64,000 nucleotides of DNA from Chitinophagales bacterium. GTDB taxonomy: Bacteria > Bacteroidota > Bacteroidia > Chitinophagales > UBA10324. The notes beneath the pieces were generated by a model, which was not told where the DNA came from, made no database searches, and saw only the letters and a list, made by a program, of their open reading frames with translations. Positions 8,390 to 18,048 of this stretch are shown piece after piece (within the stretch, counting starts at the first letter, position 1; every line of letters starts with the position of its first letter). The DNA lies in assembly GCA_025056305.1 (NCBI GenBank), contig JANWWJ010000043.1, positions 62,001-126,000 on the forward strand, given 5' to 3'. The translations under genes were made by a program, and so were the position numbers.

Positions 8390-10417
8390 TTATTCGATGC
8401 GCGGGCATTCCACGCTGCGGCCCTGCGTGTAGGTCAACTGGCTGATTTTGCCAGAAGGATTGCGATGAAATTCCAATGTGGCATCCACAACTTTCAGGAA
8501 AAAACGGCTATCGGTTTCGGCAAACAGCTCGTAACGCGGCTGTCCGGTGGGCTGAAGCCAGAGTTTTCCTTCTTCCCACAAAACCTTCAAATGAAAACCT
8601 TTTTGCAACTCATAGGTACCTAAAAAATCTTTTACTTCTTCGTAAGTAACAGGTCGTTCTTTTCGCTGAAGCACCGCCACCTGGTCGCTTATGCGTCGGC
8701 AACGGTATTGTTGTCCTTGCGTAAACAATAAGGTTCGAAAAACGCCGTCAACATCAGGGACAAACTCGGCTTGCGCATCCACTTCCACAATGAAAAAGCG
8801 ATGGTCGCCGTCGTAATGCAGTGGAAACGGGGCCTGGCCGGTAGCCTGAATGAACAGCGTATCGTTCCGAGCAAAAACCATCAGATTGAAACCCTTTTGC
8901 AGTTCATACGTTCCAACATAAGCCTGAAGTCGATCGGCCTCAATGCTTTTAGCCTGACGTTGTGCGGGCAGCGGCAAGTTCGTGCGTAAGCCTATATCCG
9001 GTAAGCCATAGCACAAAGGGTAACTTTCAACCCGTACAGCATAAATCTCGCCTGAGGAATTTCTTAAAAAGTGGATGCGATTGTTGTAATCGGCAGTGTA
9101 AAAAGTGTCGGGACCTGTTGCAAATATGGGCTTGCGACTGCCTCCTGATGCCTGCATCAACAGGGTGTCGGCACTAATGCTGAAGTAATAGTATTCCGGC
9201 ACAGCTCCAAAATTGCGGACGAGGCGCGTTCCCTTTCGGTTTCGTTCATAAACGCCGGCGTAATCCTTAAGCTGTTCTGATGTAAGCTTTCGGAAGGCAG
9301 GAGGCCTTACTTCAAGCAACCGTAATAAAATACGCTCCAGCAGTTGGGAAGGGGAAGGCGCCGAGCTGTTGCTAAGCATCACCAGCAACAACTTCCGCTC
9401 AGGTACATAAAGCGCATGGCTTAGGTAGCCGGGTAGTGCGCCACCATGTCCTACCACCAAGTAACCGCCTAACGTATCGACCAACCAACCCAGGCCGTAG
9501 TTGACAGCACGGCCATCGTTTAAACGTGCGGGCGACCAGACCTGACGTAAACTCGTGTCAGAAATGATTTTTTCATTGACCAATGCTTGATACCATTTCA
9601 GTATATCGCCGGTTGTTGAGAGGATGTCGCCGGCTCCGTATGTCCAGGACCAGTCAAAATAAGGTCCAGGCACGCTGTTGAGCGAATCAAGGCGCAAATA
9701 ATTATAAGCCCGATGAGGGAATACTTTTTCATGCGTTGCGAATTCGGTTTCATTCATGTGTGCAGGCCCCCACAGATACTGACGCACGAATTGTTGATAT
9801 GACTGCCCACTAACTTTTTGCACGATACGTGCCGCCAACAAAAAGCCCGTGTTGGTGTAACTCCAGTTGGTAGCTGGAGAAAACAGAAGGGCACTGTCGC
9901 CCACCAGGGCGAACAATTCATCAAAGGCCACCGGGTCTCGGAATTTTTCTTCAAAGGCACGCACTTCGGTGTAACTCATCAGCCCTGACGTGTGATTTAG
10001 CAATTGCTCAACCGTAATGCCAGCCAATGCGCCGGATAATTCAGGCAGGTATCGGCTAGCCGAGTCCGCCAGGCTGAGTTGGCCCAATTCAACTAACCGC
10101 AAGATGGCCACCGCAGCAAACTGCTTGCTCATGCTGCCAATAGGAAAGAGCGTATGAAGCCGGTTCGGTACGCCATGCTCCAAATTGGCCAACCCGTAGG
10201 AACGGTGTAGCAGAGGCCTGAAGTTTTCAGCAATCAGCACTACAGCACCAGGACCCTGGGCAGGATAGTTGGCAGCCAGCAAAGAATCCGCCCACTTCAG
10301 TTTTTTCGCCAAGGATTGAGCGCCCGCCGCACTGAACCCACCTGACAACAGGGCAACTGCCCAAATCAAAAGGCGCATTTTATTTATTAAGAAAAATAAT
10401 ATGAATAAAGTGCGCAC
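8390..10417 (-). CDS. Serine hydrolase, class C beta-lactamase-like, with C-terminal repeated DUF3471-like modules (signal peptide starts near 10378)
   Basis: SxxK motif in GSMSKQFAAVAILRLVELGQL; LLNHTSGLMSYTE; YTNTGFLLAARIVQKVSG; GHGGALPGY. Two closely related C-terminal copies beginning GTYELQKGF. Confidence 0.88.
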   Translation of the reverse strand: MRTLFILFFLINKMRLLIWAVALLSGGFSAAGAQSLAKKLKWADSLLAANYPAQGPGAVVLIAENFRPLLHRSYGLANLEHGVPNRLHTLFPIGSMSKQFAAVAILRLVELGQLSLADSASRYLPELSGALAGITVEQLLNHTSGLMSYTEVRAFEEKFRDPVAFDELFALVGDSALLFSPATNWSYTNTGFLLAARIVQKVSGQSYQQFVRQYLWGPAHMNETEFATHEKVFPHRAYNYLRLDSLNSVPGPYFDWSWTYGAGDILSTTGDILKWYQALVNEKIISDTSLRQVWSPARLNDGRAVNYGLGWLVDTLGGYLVVGHGGALPGYLSHALYVPERKLLLVMLSNSSAPSPSQLLERILLRLLEVRPPAFRKLTSEQLKDYAGVYERNRKGTRLVRNFGAVPEYYYFSISADTLLMQASGGSRKPIFATGPDTFYTADYNNRIHFLRNSSGEIYAVRVESYPLCYGLPDIGLRTNLPLPAQRQAKSIEADRLQAYVGTYELQKGFNLMVFARNDTLFIQATGQAPFPLHYDGDHRFFIVEVDAQAEFVPDVDGVFRTLLFTQGQQYRCRRISDQVAVLQRKERPVTYEEVKDFLGTYELQKGFHLKVLWEEGKLWLQPTGQPRYELFAETDSRFFLKVVDATLEFHRNPSGKISQLTYTQGRSVECPRIE

Positions 10418-10426
10418 TTTTACTGA

Positions 10427-11764
10427 TCAGTACCGGTAGTGATCTGGCTTGTACGGGCCTTCCTTAGGTACACCCAAATAAGCTGCCTGTTCGTCCGTTA
10501 ATTCATCGAGTTCTGCACCGATTTTTTGCAAATGCAACCGAGCTACTTTTTCGTCTAAGTGTTTGGGCAAGACGTAAACCTTGTTCTCGTAACGGTCCCG
10601 GTGGTTCCACAGTTCTATCTGTGCCAAGCACTGATTGGTAAATGAAGTGGACATAACAAAAGAGGGATGACCCATGGCCACGCCCAAATTCACCAGCCGC
10701 CCTTCTGCCAGCACAATGATGTCTTTTCCGTCAATGGTGTATTTATCGACCTGAGGCTTGATGGTGACTTTTGTGTGTCCGTAATGCTCATTGAGCCAGG
10801 CCATATCTATTTCTACATCGAAATGGCCTATGTTGCACAGCACGGCTTTGTCTTTCATGAGGCGGAAGTGAGGCTCGGTAATCACATGCTTGCAACCGGT
10901 GGCCGTAACGATGATGTCTGCTTCCTTAACTGCATCGATCATGCGCTTTACCTCATAACCTTCCATGGCGGCCTGCAGCGCACAGATGGGATCAATTTCG
11001 GTGACGATAACACGGCAATGAGCCGATCGCAGCGATTCAGCACTGCCCTTGCCGACGTCGCCATAGCCGGCAACCACAGCTACCTTACCGGCCAGCATCA
11101 GGTCGGTGCCGCGCCGAATGGCATCTACAAGTGACTCACGGCAGCCGTATTTGTTATCGAATTTGGATTTAGTCACTGAGTCATTAACGTTGATGCAGGG
11201 CAGTGGCAGCTCACCCTTTTCCATGCGTTCATACAAACGGCGAACGCCTGTAGTGGTTTCCTCAGTGATGCCGCGGATGCCGTGCACCAATTCGGGAAAT
11301 TGGTCCAGCACCATGTTGGTGAGATCGCCCCCATCGTCTAAAATCATGTTAAGGGGGCGACTGAAATCACCAAAAAACAGTGTTTGCTGAATGCACCAAT
11401 AGTACTCCTCTTCTGTCATTCCTTTCCATGCAAATACCGGAACACCGGCTTTGGCCATGGCCGCAGCAGCATGGTCCTGTGTGGAGAAAATGTTACACGA
11501 ACTCCAACGCACTTCGGCACCCAGCTCAATCAACGTTTCAATGAGCACAGCCGTTTGGATGGTCATGTGCAGACAACCGGCAATCCGGGCCCCCCGAAGG
11601 GGTTTGCGCGGGCCATATTCTTTTCGGATTGCCATGAGTCCCGGCATTTCCGCTTCTGCCAACTCAATTTCTCTTCGCCCCCATTCAGCCAGCGACAGGT
11701 CTTTGACTTTATAAGGCAGCGATAAATCAATGGATTTTTTAATGGTTACAGACATGTATTGCAA
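10427..11764 (-). CDS. ahcY: Adenosylhomocysteinase
   Basis: [42 protein letters not shown]-terminus [10 protein letters not shown]. Confidence 0.97.
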   Translation of the reverse strand: MQYMSVTIKKSIDLSLPYKVKDLSLAEWGRREIELAEAEMPGLMAIRKEYGPRKPLRGARIAGCLHMTIQTAVLIETLIELGAEVRWSSCNIFSTQDHAAAAMAKAGVPVFAWKGMTEEEYYWCIQQTLFFGDFSRPLNMILDDGGDLTNMVLDQFPELVHGIRGITEETTTGVRRLYERMEKGELPLPCINVNDSVTKSKFDNKYGCRESLVDAIRRGTDLMLAGKVAVVAGYGDVGKGSAESLRSAHCRVIVTEIDPICALQAAMEGYEVKRMIDAVKEADIIVTATGCKHVITEPHFRLMKDKAVLCNIGHFDVEIDMAWLNEHYGHTKVTIKPQVDKYTIDGKDIIVLAEGRLVNLGVAMGHPSFVMSTSFTNQCLAQIELWNHRDRYENKVYVLPKHLDEKVARLHLQKIGAELDELTDEQAAYLGVPKEGPYKPDHYRY

Positions 11765-11774
11765 TCTTTGGCGG

Positions 11775-11782
11775 CAAAGTTA
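11775..11782 (-). promoter_or_regulatory. Predicted -7 promoter element (TAACTTTG) for ahcY
   Basis: Matches TAnnTTTG on the minus strand just upstream of the ahcY start. Confidence 0.4.
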
Positions 11783-11837
11783 CAACCTCAAGGCTACGGA
11801 TGCAGTGTGGCTAACTTTACGGCTAAACGTTGTGCTG

Positions 11838-11845
11838 TAATTTTG
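11838..11845 (+). promoter_or_regulatory. Predicted -7 promoter element (TAATTTTG) for the bacilliredoxin gene
   Basis: Matches TAnnTTTG about 24 nt before the ATG at 11869. Confidence 0.4.
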
Positions 11846-11868
11846 GCTTTTAAATAAAGACGTTTCAC

Positions 11869-12285
11869 ATGTATCCAGAAGAACTGGTGCTTCCCATGAT
11901 CCGGGAATTAACCAATGAGGGCTTTGAAGAAATCAAAACCGCCGAACAAGCCCGCAAAGTGATCGAACAAAACCAAGGCACCTTATTGGTGGTGATCAAT
12001 TCCGTATGCGGGTGCGCCGCGGGTAGCGCCCGGCCTGCAGTGTTGATGTCGTTGCGGCAAGCAACCAAAAAGCCTGATCGTCTGGTCACCGTTTTTGCCG
12101 GTGTAGATAAAGAAGCCACGCAGGAAGTGCGGCGATTTCTGGCTCCTTATCCGCCCTCCTCACCTGCTATTGCCTTATTCCGAGATAGCGAACTGGTGCA
12201 CATGATAGAACGGCATCAAATAGAAGGCCGGCCAGCAGAAATTTTGGCGCAACACCTGCGGCAGGTGTACGAACACTATTGCTGA
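11869..12285 (+). CDS. BrxA/BrxB family bacilliredoxin
   Basis: MYPEELVLPMIRELTNEGFEEI and SVCGCAAGSARPA (CGC active-site motif). Confidence 0.92.
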   Translation: MYPEELVLPMIRELTNEGFEEIKTAEQARKVIEQNQGTLLVVINSVCGCAAGSARPAVLMSLRQATKKPDRLVTVFAGVDKEATQEVRRFLAPYPPSSPAIALFRDSELVHMIERHQIEGRPAEILAQHLRQVYEHYC

Positions 12286-12995
12286 GCCCAAATCAGTTGC
12301 CCATGCTCTGTAATCATGCGGCAACAGCCGTCAGGTGTTTTAAACTATAGCCAGATAAGATTTTCACGCAACTACTTCTGCCAGATTTGAAGTTGTAGAT
12401 TTCATCGTAATGATTGTAGTGCGTGAGATGACCTTTTGTTTTTCTGCTGCCAATGCGATGGCATCCCATAATCATGTGAGGTAGATGAGCTATAGCTATT
12501 AGACTCCAATCGCTGCTCGCCGGGGCTTGTCTTGGGTTTCGTTCCTGAGCCAGCAGCAAAAAAGCTGTGATGTATGCCCTGCCAATTGCCTTACCACTCG
12601 TGCATTGCGAGCTGCGCGATGGATTTACCCTGTTGACCCACGTGTAGTCCTTGGTTAGCTGCATTTACGGAAGGAATTGTAAAGGGAAGTAAGAATGTTG
12701 TCCTCCGACTGGTTGGGGTTGAGCTGTAAAAAAGAAGATTCGCAACCGGTCATAAAAAGCTTGTTTTTAGACCTCAAATGACTCTCGATTTTCTAGTTAA
12801 ATTGATAAAAAAATTATATTAAAATTACTTTAAAATGTTTTCTAAATCACACCTCGTCTTACCGGCTTGTTTAGCAACTCAATAATGCTTATGAGGCATT
12901 GATTTCATTGGAAAACTTTTGTGTTCCATAGGACCCCTTCCGTTCTACAGGCTACATGCCTGAATGAATACTTGAAGCATTATCTTGAAAGTAAA

Positions 12996-13003
12996 TATAT
13001 TTG
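12996..13003 (+). promoter_or_regulatory. Predicted -7 promoter element (TATATTTG) with TTG -33-like element at 12972-12974
   Basis: Matches TAnnTTTG with 21-nt spacing to TTG. It overlaps the TTG start given by the ORF track. Confidence 0.5.
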
Positions 13004-13024
13004 TCTGAGAAAAAAATCCTTCCC

Positions 13025-14983
13025 GTGAACATAAGACTACTAAGCTCAATTACTTGCCTCATTCTTTCTGTCAATGCGGCAATAGCACAAACAACTTTTC
13101 TGTTTGAAGATTTTGAAGATGGTACCTTGCCCGTAGGTTGGACCAACATCAGCAATGCCACCGATGGAGGATGGAAATTCGGAAACAGCACACAATTGTC
13201 AAGTACCTACTTTCAGATCCCCCCCCACACGCTAATGGCAGCCACCAACGACGATGCTTGCAATTGCAACAAAGCCGACGAGTATCTGATAACACCCCAG
13301 CTCGACCTGAGTGGGGCAACGATTGTTTATCTGACTTTCGACGCCTTCTACATGGCAGGTACTTACCAGAGTAAAAAAGAAGAAGCTCACATTAAAATAA
13401 GCACCAATGGGGGCTCTACGTGGACTACCGTATTCACGCTTCCTGGCTACAATGGCTGGTTTACCTACGATTTAGATCTCAGTGCCTATGCCGGTCAATC
13501 AAATGTGCAAATTGCTTTCAACTACAAAGATGGAAGCGGCTGGCTCTACGGTTGGGCTATAGACAATGTTCATCTGTATGAACCTGTGATTGGTGTCGAT
13601 ATGGTGGTATCGTCGGTGGTGGTAGGCAAAAATGATCCTCGGCCTGTATTCGTGGGCTTTCAACAATATTTAGTAGGTATGCCGTTAACCGTCATGGCCA
13701 TCCTGAACAACAAGGGTACAGTTCCCATCACCTCTTTCGACGTAATGTGGACTGACGGAACCAACACCATCAACGAAACGGTAACGGGAATAAGCATTCC
13801 GCCATTGGGAACCTATACGTACACTTCCTCCACCCCTTACCTCACCCAAACGGGATATCAAACCATCTGGTTATACATTAGCAACATCAACAATGGAAGC
13901 AGTGAGATTTCAACGACGAACAACAGCAAGAGTTATACCGTTTATGGCGTAACGCCCAACCCCGACCGTAAATACCTTGCCGAAGAAGCCACGGGTACAT
14001 GGTGTGGCTGGTGTCCGCGTGGAACTGTTTTTATGGACTACATGACTGAAACTTACCCTGAACAATTCGTAGGTATTGCCGTGCACAATGGCGATCCTAT
14101 GGCCAATGCTACGTATGACAATGGCGTTAGTGAATTCCCCAATTTCGCCGGTTACCCCAGTGTCATCGTAGATCGTTCCTACATTATTGACCCTCAAGAA
14201 TTGGAAAATGATTTTATCAGCAGAGTTGGTAACGATGTACCTGTTAAAGTATCTGTAGAAGGATTTTATAACCCATCGACCAAAAAGCTTGAGGTAAAAG
14301 TGACCGGTGAATTTTTACAAAACCTCAGCGGCAATTTCCGCTTCAACGCAGTGGTGGTGGAGGATAGTGTGAAGGGTTCAACTGCTGGGTATAATCAGGC
14401 AAACTTCTACGCAGGCGGTGGCATGGGGTCCATGGGGGGCTATGAAAATCTGCCCAGTACAGTGCCGGCCAGTATGATGGTGTACAACCATGTCGGCCGT
14501 GCAATTTTAGGCGGCTTCCTGGGCACCCCGAACAGCCTGCCCACGACCATCAATGCGGGTGATACGTACAGCTACGTTTATCAATATTCAGTTCCGTCTT
14601 TTGTCAAAATTGAAAACGTCCATCTTGTGGGCATGATTACGCAGTACATTTCTGACACCGATAATAAGGTGCTTAACTGCAACAAGGGTGGCTGGCAATT
14701 GACGATCGGCGTAGAAGAAAATGAACTGCCCGCTGCCACGATGATGATTTATCCCAATCCGGCTGATGAGCAGGCTATGCTGCGCTTCCGTACCACAGAG
14801 GCTGCTGAGGTCGGCCTTGAAGTGCGGAATCACCTCGGTCAACTCGTCATCACGGAAAAGTTAGGTCGGATTTCGGGGGAACACCTTCTGCCGATAAAAA
14901 CGAACAAGCTTCCTGCCGGTACCTACACGATCACGTTAGTGGTGGACGGAAAAACCTTCAGCGAAAAGCTGTTTGTGCAATAA
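13025..14983 (+). CDS. Secreted Omp28-related / choice-of-anchor-J protein with T9SS type A sorting domain (ORF track start 13001; GTG 13025 preferred)
   Basis: MAM-like N-terminal domain (DFEDGTLPVGWTN...); EEATGTWCGWCPRGTVFMDYM..FVGIAVHNGDPM; C-terminus MIYPNPADEQAMLRF...LPAGTYTITLVVDGKTFSEKLFVQ. Confidence 0.88.
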   Translation: MNIRLLSSITCLILSVNAAIAQTTFLFEDFEDGTLPVGWTNISNATDGGWKFGNSTQLSSTYFQIPPHTLMAATNDDACNCNKADEYLITPQLDLSGATIVYLTFDAFYMAGTYQSKKEEAHIKISTNGGSTWTTVFTLPGYNGWFTYDLDLSAYAGQSNVQIAFNYKDGSGWLYGWAIDNVHLYEPVIGVDMVVSSVVVGKNDPRPVFVGFQQYLVGMPLTVMAILNNKGTVPITSFDVMWTDGTNTINETVTGISIPPLGTYTYTSSTPYLTQTGYQTIWLYISNINNGSSEISTTNNSKSYTVYGVTPNPDRKYLAEEATGTWCGWCPRGTVFMDYMTETYPEQFVGIAVHNGDPMANATYDNGVSEFPNFAGYPSVIVDRSYIIDPQELENDFISRVGNDVPVKVSVEGFYNPSTKKLEVKVTGEFLQNLSGNFRFNAVVVEDSVKGSTAGYNQANFYAGGGMGSMGGYENLPSTVPASMMVYNHVGRAILGGFLGTPNSLPTTINAGDTYSYVYQYSVPSFVKIENVHLVGMITQYISDTDNKVLNCNKGGWQLTIGVEENELPAATMMIYPNPADEQAMLRFRTTEAAEVGLEVRNHLGQLVITEKLGRISGEHLLPIKTNKLPAGTYTITLVVDGKTFSEKLFVQ

Positions 14984-14996
14984 TCAAAAAAAAGTT

Positions 14997-15033
14997 AAAA
15001 CGAGGGGGCGCCTTGCAGGCGCCCCCTCGTTTT
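14997..15033. terminator. Strong intrinsic, probably bidirectional, terminator
   Basis: AAAACGAGGGGGCGCC-TTGCA-GGCGCCCCCTCGTTTT, 16-bp perfect stem, 14 nt after the stop codon at 14983. Confidence 0.92.
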
Positions 15034-15096
15034 CCACCAACTATTAACAAAGTTCAATCATCGCCGTTTCTTTAGGATGGTTGCAGTTGGCCTTTT

Positions 15097-15104
15097 TATT
15101 TTTG
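15097..15104 (+). promoter_or_regulatory. Predicted -7 promoter element (TATTTTTG) of carB
   Basis: Matches TAnnTTTG and lies between the upstream terminator and carB. Predicted TSS about 15110. Confidence 0.4.
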
Positions 15105-15111
15105 TGCTTTA

Positions 15112-15177
15112 ATGCAAACGCTTTGGGTCCAGGCTTTCTGTGCTTACAGAAAGCCTTTTTTCTTCAATAATCATTAA
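15112..15177 (+). CDS. Putative 21-aa carB leader peptide (MQTLWVQAFCAYRKPFFFNNH)
   Basis: ATG at 15112, TAA at 15175-15177, ends 2 nt before the carB ATG and contains the terminator hairpin. Confidence 0.4.
   Translation: MQTLWVQAFCAYRKPFFFNNH
15131..15161 (+). terminator. Intrinsic terminator/attenuator in the carB leader
   Basis: AGGCTTTCTG-TGCTTA-CAGAAAGCCT perfect 10-bp stem followed by TTTTT, 18 nt before the carB ATG. Confidence 0.75.
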
Positions 15178-15179
15178 TT

Positions 15180-18008
15180 ATGCCGCGCGACCCGAATATT
15201 AAACATGTTTTGATAATAGGATCGGGTCCGATTATTATTGGCCAAGCCTGCGAGTTCGACTACAGCGGTAGCCAGGCCAGCCGAAGCCTTCGTGAGGAAG
15301 GCATACGCGTCTCGCTGATCAATTCCAATCCGGCCACGATCATGACCGACCCCGTAACGGCCGATCATGTTTTCCTTCTGCCGCTTGAAGTTTCTTCATT
15401 GGAGCTCGTGCTTCAGCAGCAAATCGAGCAAGGCGTACCTGTTGACAGCGTGTTGCCAACCATGGGTGGACAGACGGCGCTGAACTTGGCCAAAGAAGCC
15501 CATGAACTTGGTTTATGGAACAAATACGGAGTACGACTCATCGGGGTAGATATCGAAGCAATTGAGCGTGCGGAGAACCGCGAGGCTTTTCGCCGCCTCA
15601 TGAAAGAAATCGGCGTAGCCGTAGCACCTTCTCAAATAGCTACTTCAATGTTGGAAGGAAAAGAAATTGCGCAGCGAATCGGCTTTCCCCTGGTCATAAG
15701 ACCTTCCTATACGTTAGGAGGAACTGGCGGCTCATTCGTGCATCGAAAAGAAGATTTTGAAGAACTGCTGGATCGTGGCTTGTCGGCATCGCCGGTGCAT
15801 GAAGTTCTGATCGAAAAGGCCGTGCTGGGTTGGAAAGAATTTGAATTAGAACTGCTGCGAGATGCGGCAGATAACGTGGCTATCATTTGCGTGGTGGAAA
15901 ATTTCGACCCGATGGGCATTCATACCGGCGACTCGATAACGGTGGCGCCCGCCATGACGCTGAGCGACACTACCTACCAGCAAATGCGCAATCAAGCCAT
16001 GCGCATGATGCGGGCCTTGGGAAACTTCGCCGGCGGATGTAACGTTCAGTTTGCCGTTCATCCAGTCACCGAAGAAATTCTGGCCGTGGAAATCAATCCC
16101 CGTGTTTCGCGCTCTTCGGCTTTGGCCTCGAAAGCCACGGGATATCCTATAGCTAAGATCGCTGCCAAGCTGGCCATCGGTTATCGGCTCGACGAGTTGC
16201 GCAACCAAATCACCGGCACCACCTCCGCCTACTTTGAGCCGGCACTTGACTACGTGATCGTAAAAATACCCCGATGGAATTTCGACAAGTTTCCCGGAGC
16301 AGAGGAAACCCTCGGCCTGCAAATGAAAAGCGTTGGCGAGGCCATGGGCATCGGGCGTTCTTTCATCGAAGCATTGCAGAAAGCCTGCCAATCATTGGAA
16401 AACGACAGCATTGGTTTAGGTGCTGATGGGAAACCGCTCAGACCCATTGAAGAGATCAAAGAAAAACTACCGCATCCGTCGTGGGATCGGGTATGGCGTA
16501 TTAAAGACGCATTGACCCTTGGTTTACCTGAAAAAACCATTCATAAAATCACACACATTGATCCATGGTTTATTCATCAGATTGCCGAAACAGTACGTGT
16601 TGAAGCATCGCTGAAAAACCGAAGCCTCTATGACTTGAGCGCAGCTGAACTGCGCAGCCTTAAGCAAATGGGCTATTCCGACCAGCAATTGGCCGTACTG
16701 CTGAACAGCACAGAGGATGAGGTGTACCGCCACCGAAAACAGTTAGGCATTAAACGCACGTACAAAGTCGTAGATACGTGTGCAGCAGAATTTGGTGCCC
16801 AAACGCCTTATTACTACTCCACTTTCGAAACCGAAAACGAAAGCATTCCCTCAGACCGCAGAAAAATCATCGTGCTGGGCTCAGGTCCGAATCGAATCGG
16901 TCAGGGAATTGAGTTTGATTATTGCTGTGTACACGGAGTATTGGCTATTCGCGAATGCGGCTTTGAAGCCATCATGGTCAACTGTAATCCCGAGACTGTA
17001 TCCACCGACTTTGATGTTGCCGATAAGCTCTACTTCGAGCCGGTATTTTGGGAACATCTCCGAGAAATCATTGACTTAGAGCAGCCCGAGGGAGTTATCG
17101 TCCAACTGGGAGGCCAAACGGCGTTGAAGCTGGCTAAAAAACTTCATGAAGCGGGAATACCCATCATAGGCACATCGTTTCCCGATATGGACGTGGCGGA
17201 AGACCGAGGCAAGTTTTCGGATTTGTTGCGTACGCTGGGTATTCCTTATCCGGAATACGGCGTTGCCTACACTGCCGAAGAAGCCGTTGCCGTAGCCCGA
17301 CGCATTGGGTACCCTGTATTGGTGCGCCCTTCCTACGTACTTGGTGGCCAGCGCATGCGCATCGTCATCAACGATGATGAAATGCGACAGGCAGTTAATC
17401 GATTGCTCAAACATCTTCCCGGAAATAAAATTCTGATTGATCACTTTTTAGATCATGCCGCAGAGGCAGAGATTGACTGCATCTGTGATGGTGAGCAGGT
17501 GCATATCATGGGGGTATTGGAACACATTGAGCCTGCTGGCATCCATAGCGGGGATTCTAGTGCTGTCTTGCCCCCTTTTGACCTTAATGTGGAGGTGATC
17601 CACACCATGATCGAATACACCGAAAAGCTCGCTTTTGCCCTTAAAATCAAAGGGCTTCTAAACGTTCAGTTCGCCATCAAAGATCAACGCCTGTATGTGA
17701 TCGAAGCTAACCCCCGGGCCTCGCGCACAACGCCTTTCATTGCCAAAGCTTATCAAATCCCATATTTGAACATCGCGACCAAAGTGATGTTAGGCGTTAA
17801 AAAACTCAGCGACTTTAAATTCGAGCGCAAGCTTACCGGCTATGCCATCAAAGAACCGGTATTTTCCTTCAACAAGTTTCCTAATGTAAACAAAGAATTA
17901 GGTCCGGAAATGAAATCGACGGGTGAAGCCATTCGTTTTATCCAAGACTTGTATGATCCGTTTTTCCGGAAGTTATATAAAGAAAAAAATATGTATTTGA
18001 GCCGCTGA
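15180..18008 (+). CDS. carB: Carbamoyl-phosphate synthase large subunit, short form lacking the C-terminal MGS domain
   Basis: MPRDPNIKHVLIIGSGPIIIGQACEFDYSGSQA; second half RRKIIVLGSGPNRIGQGIEFDYCCVH; ends at about 942 aa after FNKFPNVNKELGPEMKSTGEAIRF. Confidence 0.97.
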   Translation: MPRDPNIKHVLIIGSGPIIIGQACEFDYSGSQASRSLREEGIRVSLINSNPATIMTDPVTADHVFLLPLEVSSLELVLQQQIEQGVPVDSVLPTMGGQTALNLAKEAHELGLWNKYGVRLIGVDIEAIERAENREAFRRLMKEIGVAVAPSQIATSMLEGKEIAQRIGFPLVIRPSYTLGGTGGSFVHRKEDFEELLDRGLSASPVHEVLIEKAVLGWKEFELELLRDAADNVAIICVVENFDPMGIHTGDSITVAPAMTLSDTTYQQMRNQAMRMMRALGNFAGGCNVQFAVHPVTEEILAVEINPRVSRSSALASKATGYPIAKIAAKLAIGYRLDELRNQITGTTSAYFEPALDYVIVKIPRWNFDKFPGAEETLGLQMKSVGEAMGIGRSFIEALQKACQSLENDSIGLGADGKPLRPIEEIKEKLPHPSWDRVWRIKDALTLGLPEKTIHKITHIDPWFIHQIAETVRVEASLKNRSLYDLSAAELRSLKQMGYSDQQLAVLLNSTEDEVYRHRKQLGIKRTYKVVDTCAAEFGAQTPYYYSTFETENESIPSDRRKIIVLGSGPNRIGQGIEFDYCCVHGVLAIRECGFEAIMVNCNPETVSTDFDVADKLYFEPVFWEHLREIIDLEQPEGVIVQLGGQTALKLAKKLHEAGIPIIGTSFPDMDVAEDRGKFSDLLRTLGIPYPEYGVAYTAEEAVAVARRIGYPVLVRPSYVLGGQRMRIVINDDEMRQAVNRLLKHLPGNKILIDHFLDHAAEAEIDCICDGEQVHIMGVLEHIEPAGIHSGDSSAVLPPFDLNVEVIHTMIEYTEKLAFALKIKGLLNVQFAIKDQRLYVIEANPRASRTTPFIAKAYQIPYLNIATKVMLGVKKLSDFKFERKLTGYAIKEPVFSFNKFPNVNKELGPEMKSTGEAIRFIQDLYDPFFRKLYKEKNMYLSR

Positions 18009-18048
18009 AACATTTCTGATTTTTGCTCCTGCGGTTCACAAAGAAGCC

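Noticed and set aside
7654-8445. 263-aa plus ORF
   Set aside because: Antisense to pdxJ; composition is that of a shadow frame.
10427-11868. SAH riboswitch upstream of ahcY
   Set aside because: Only about 100 bp separates ahcY from the divergent bacilliredoxin gene, and it contains promoter elements but no recognisable aptamer.
15846-16391. 181-aa minus ORF
   Set aside because: Antisense to carB.
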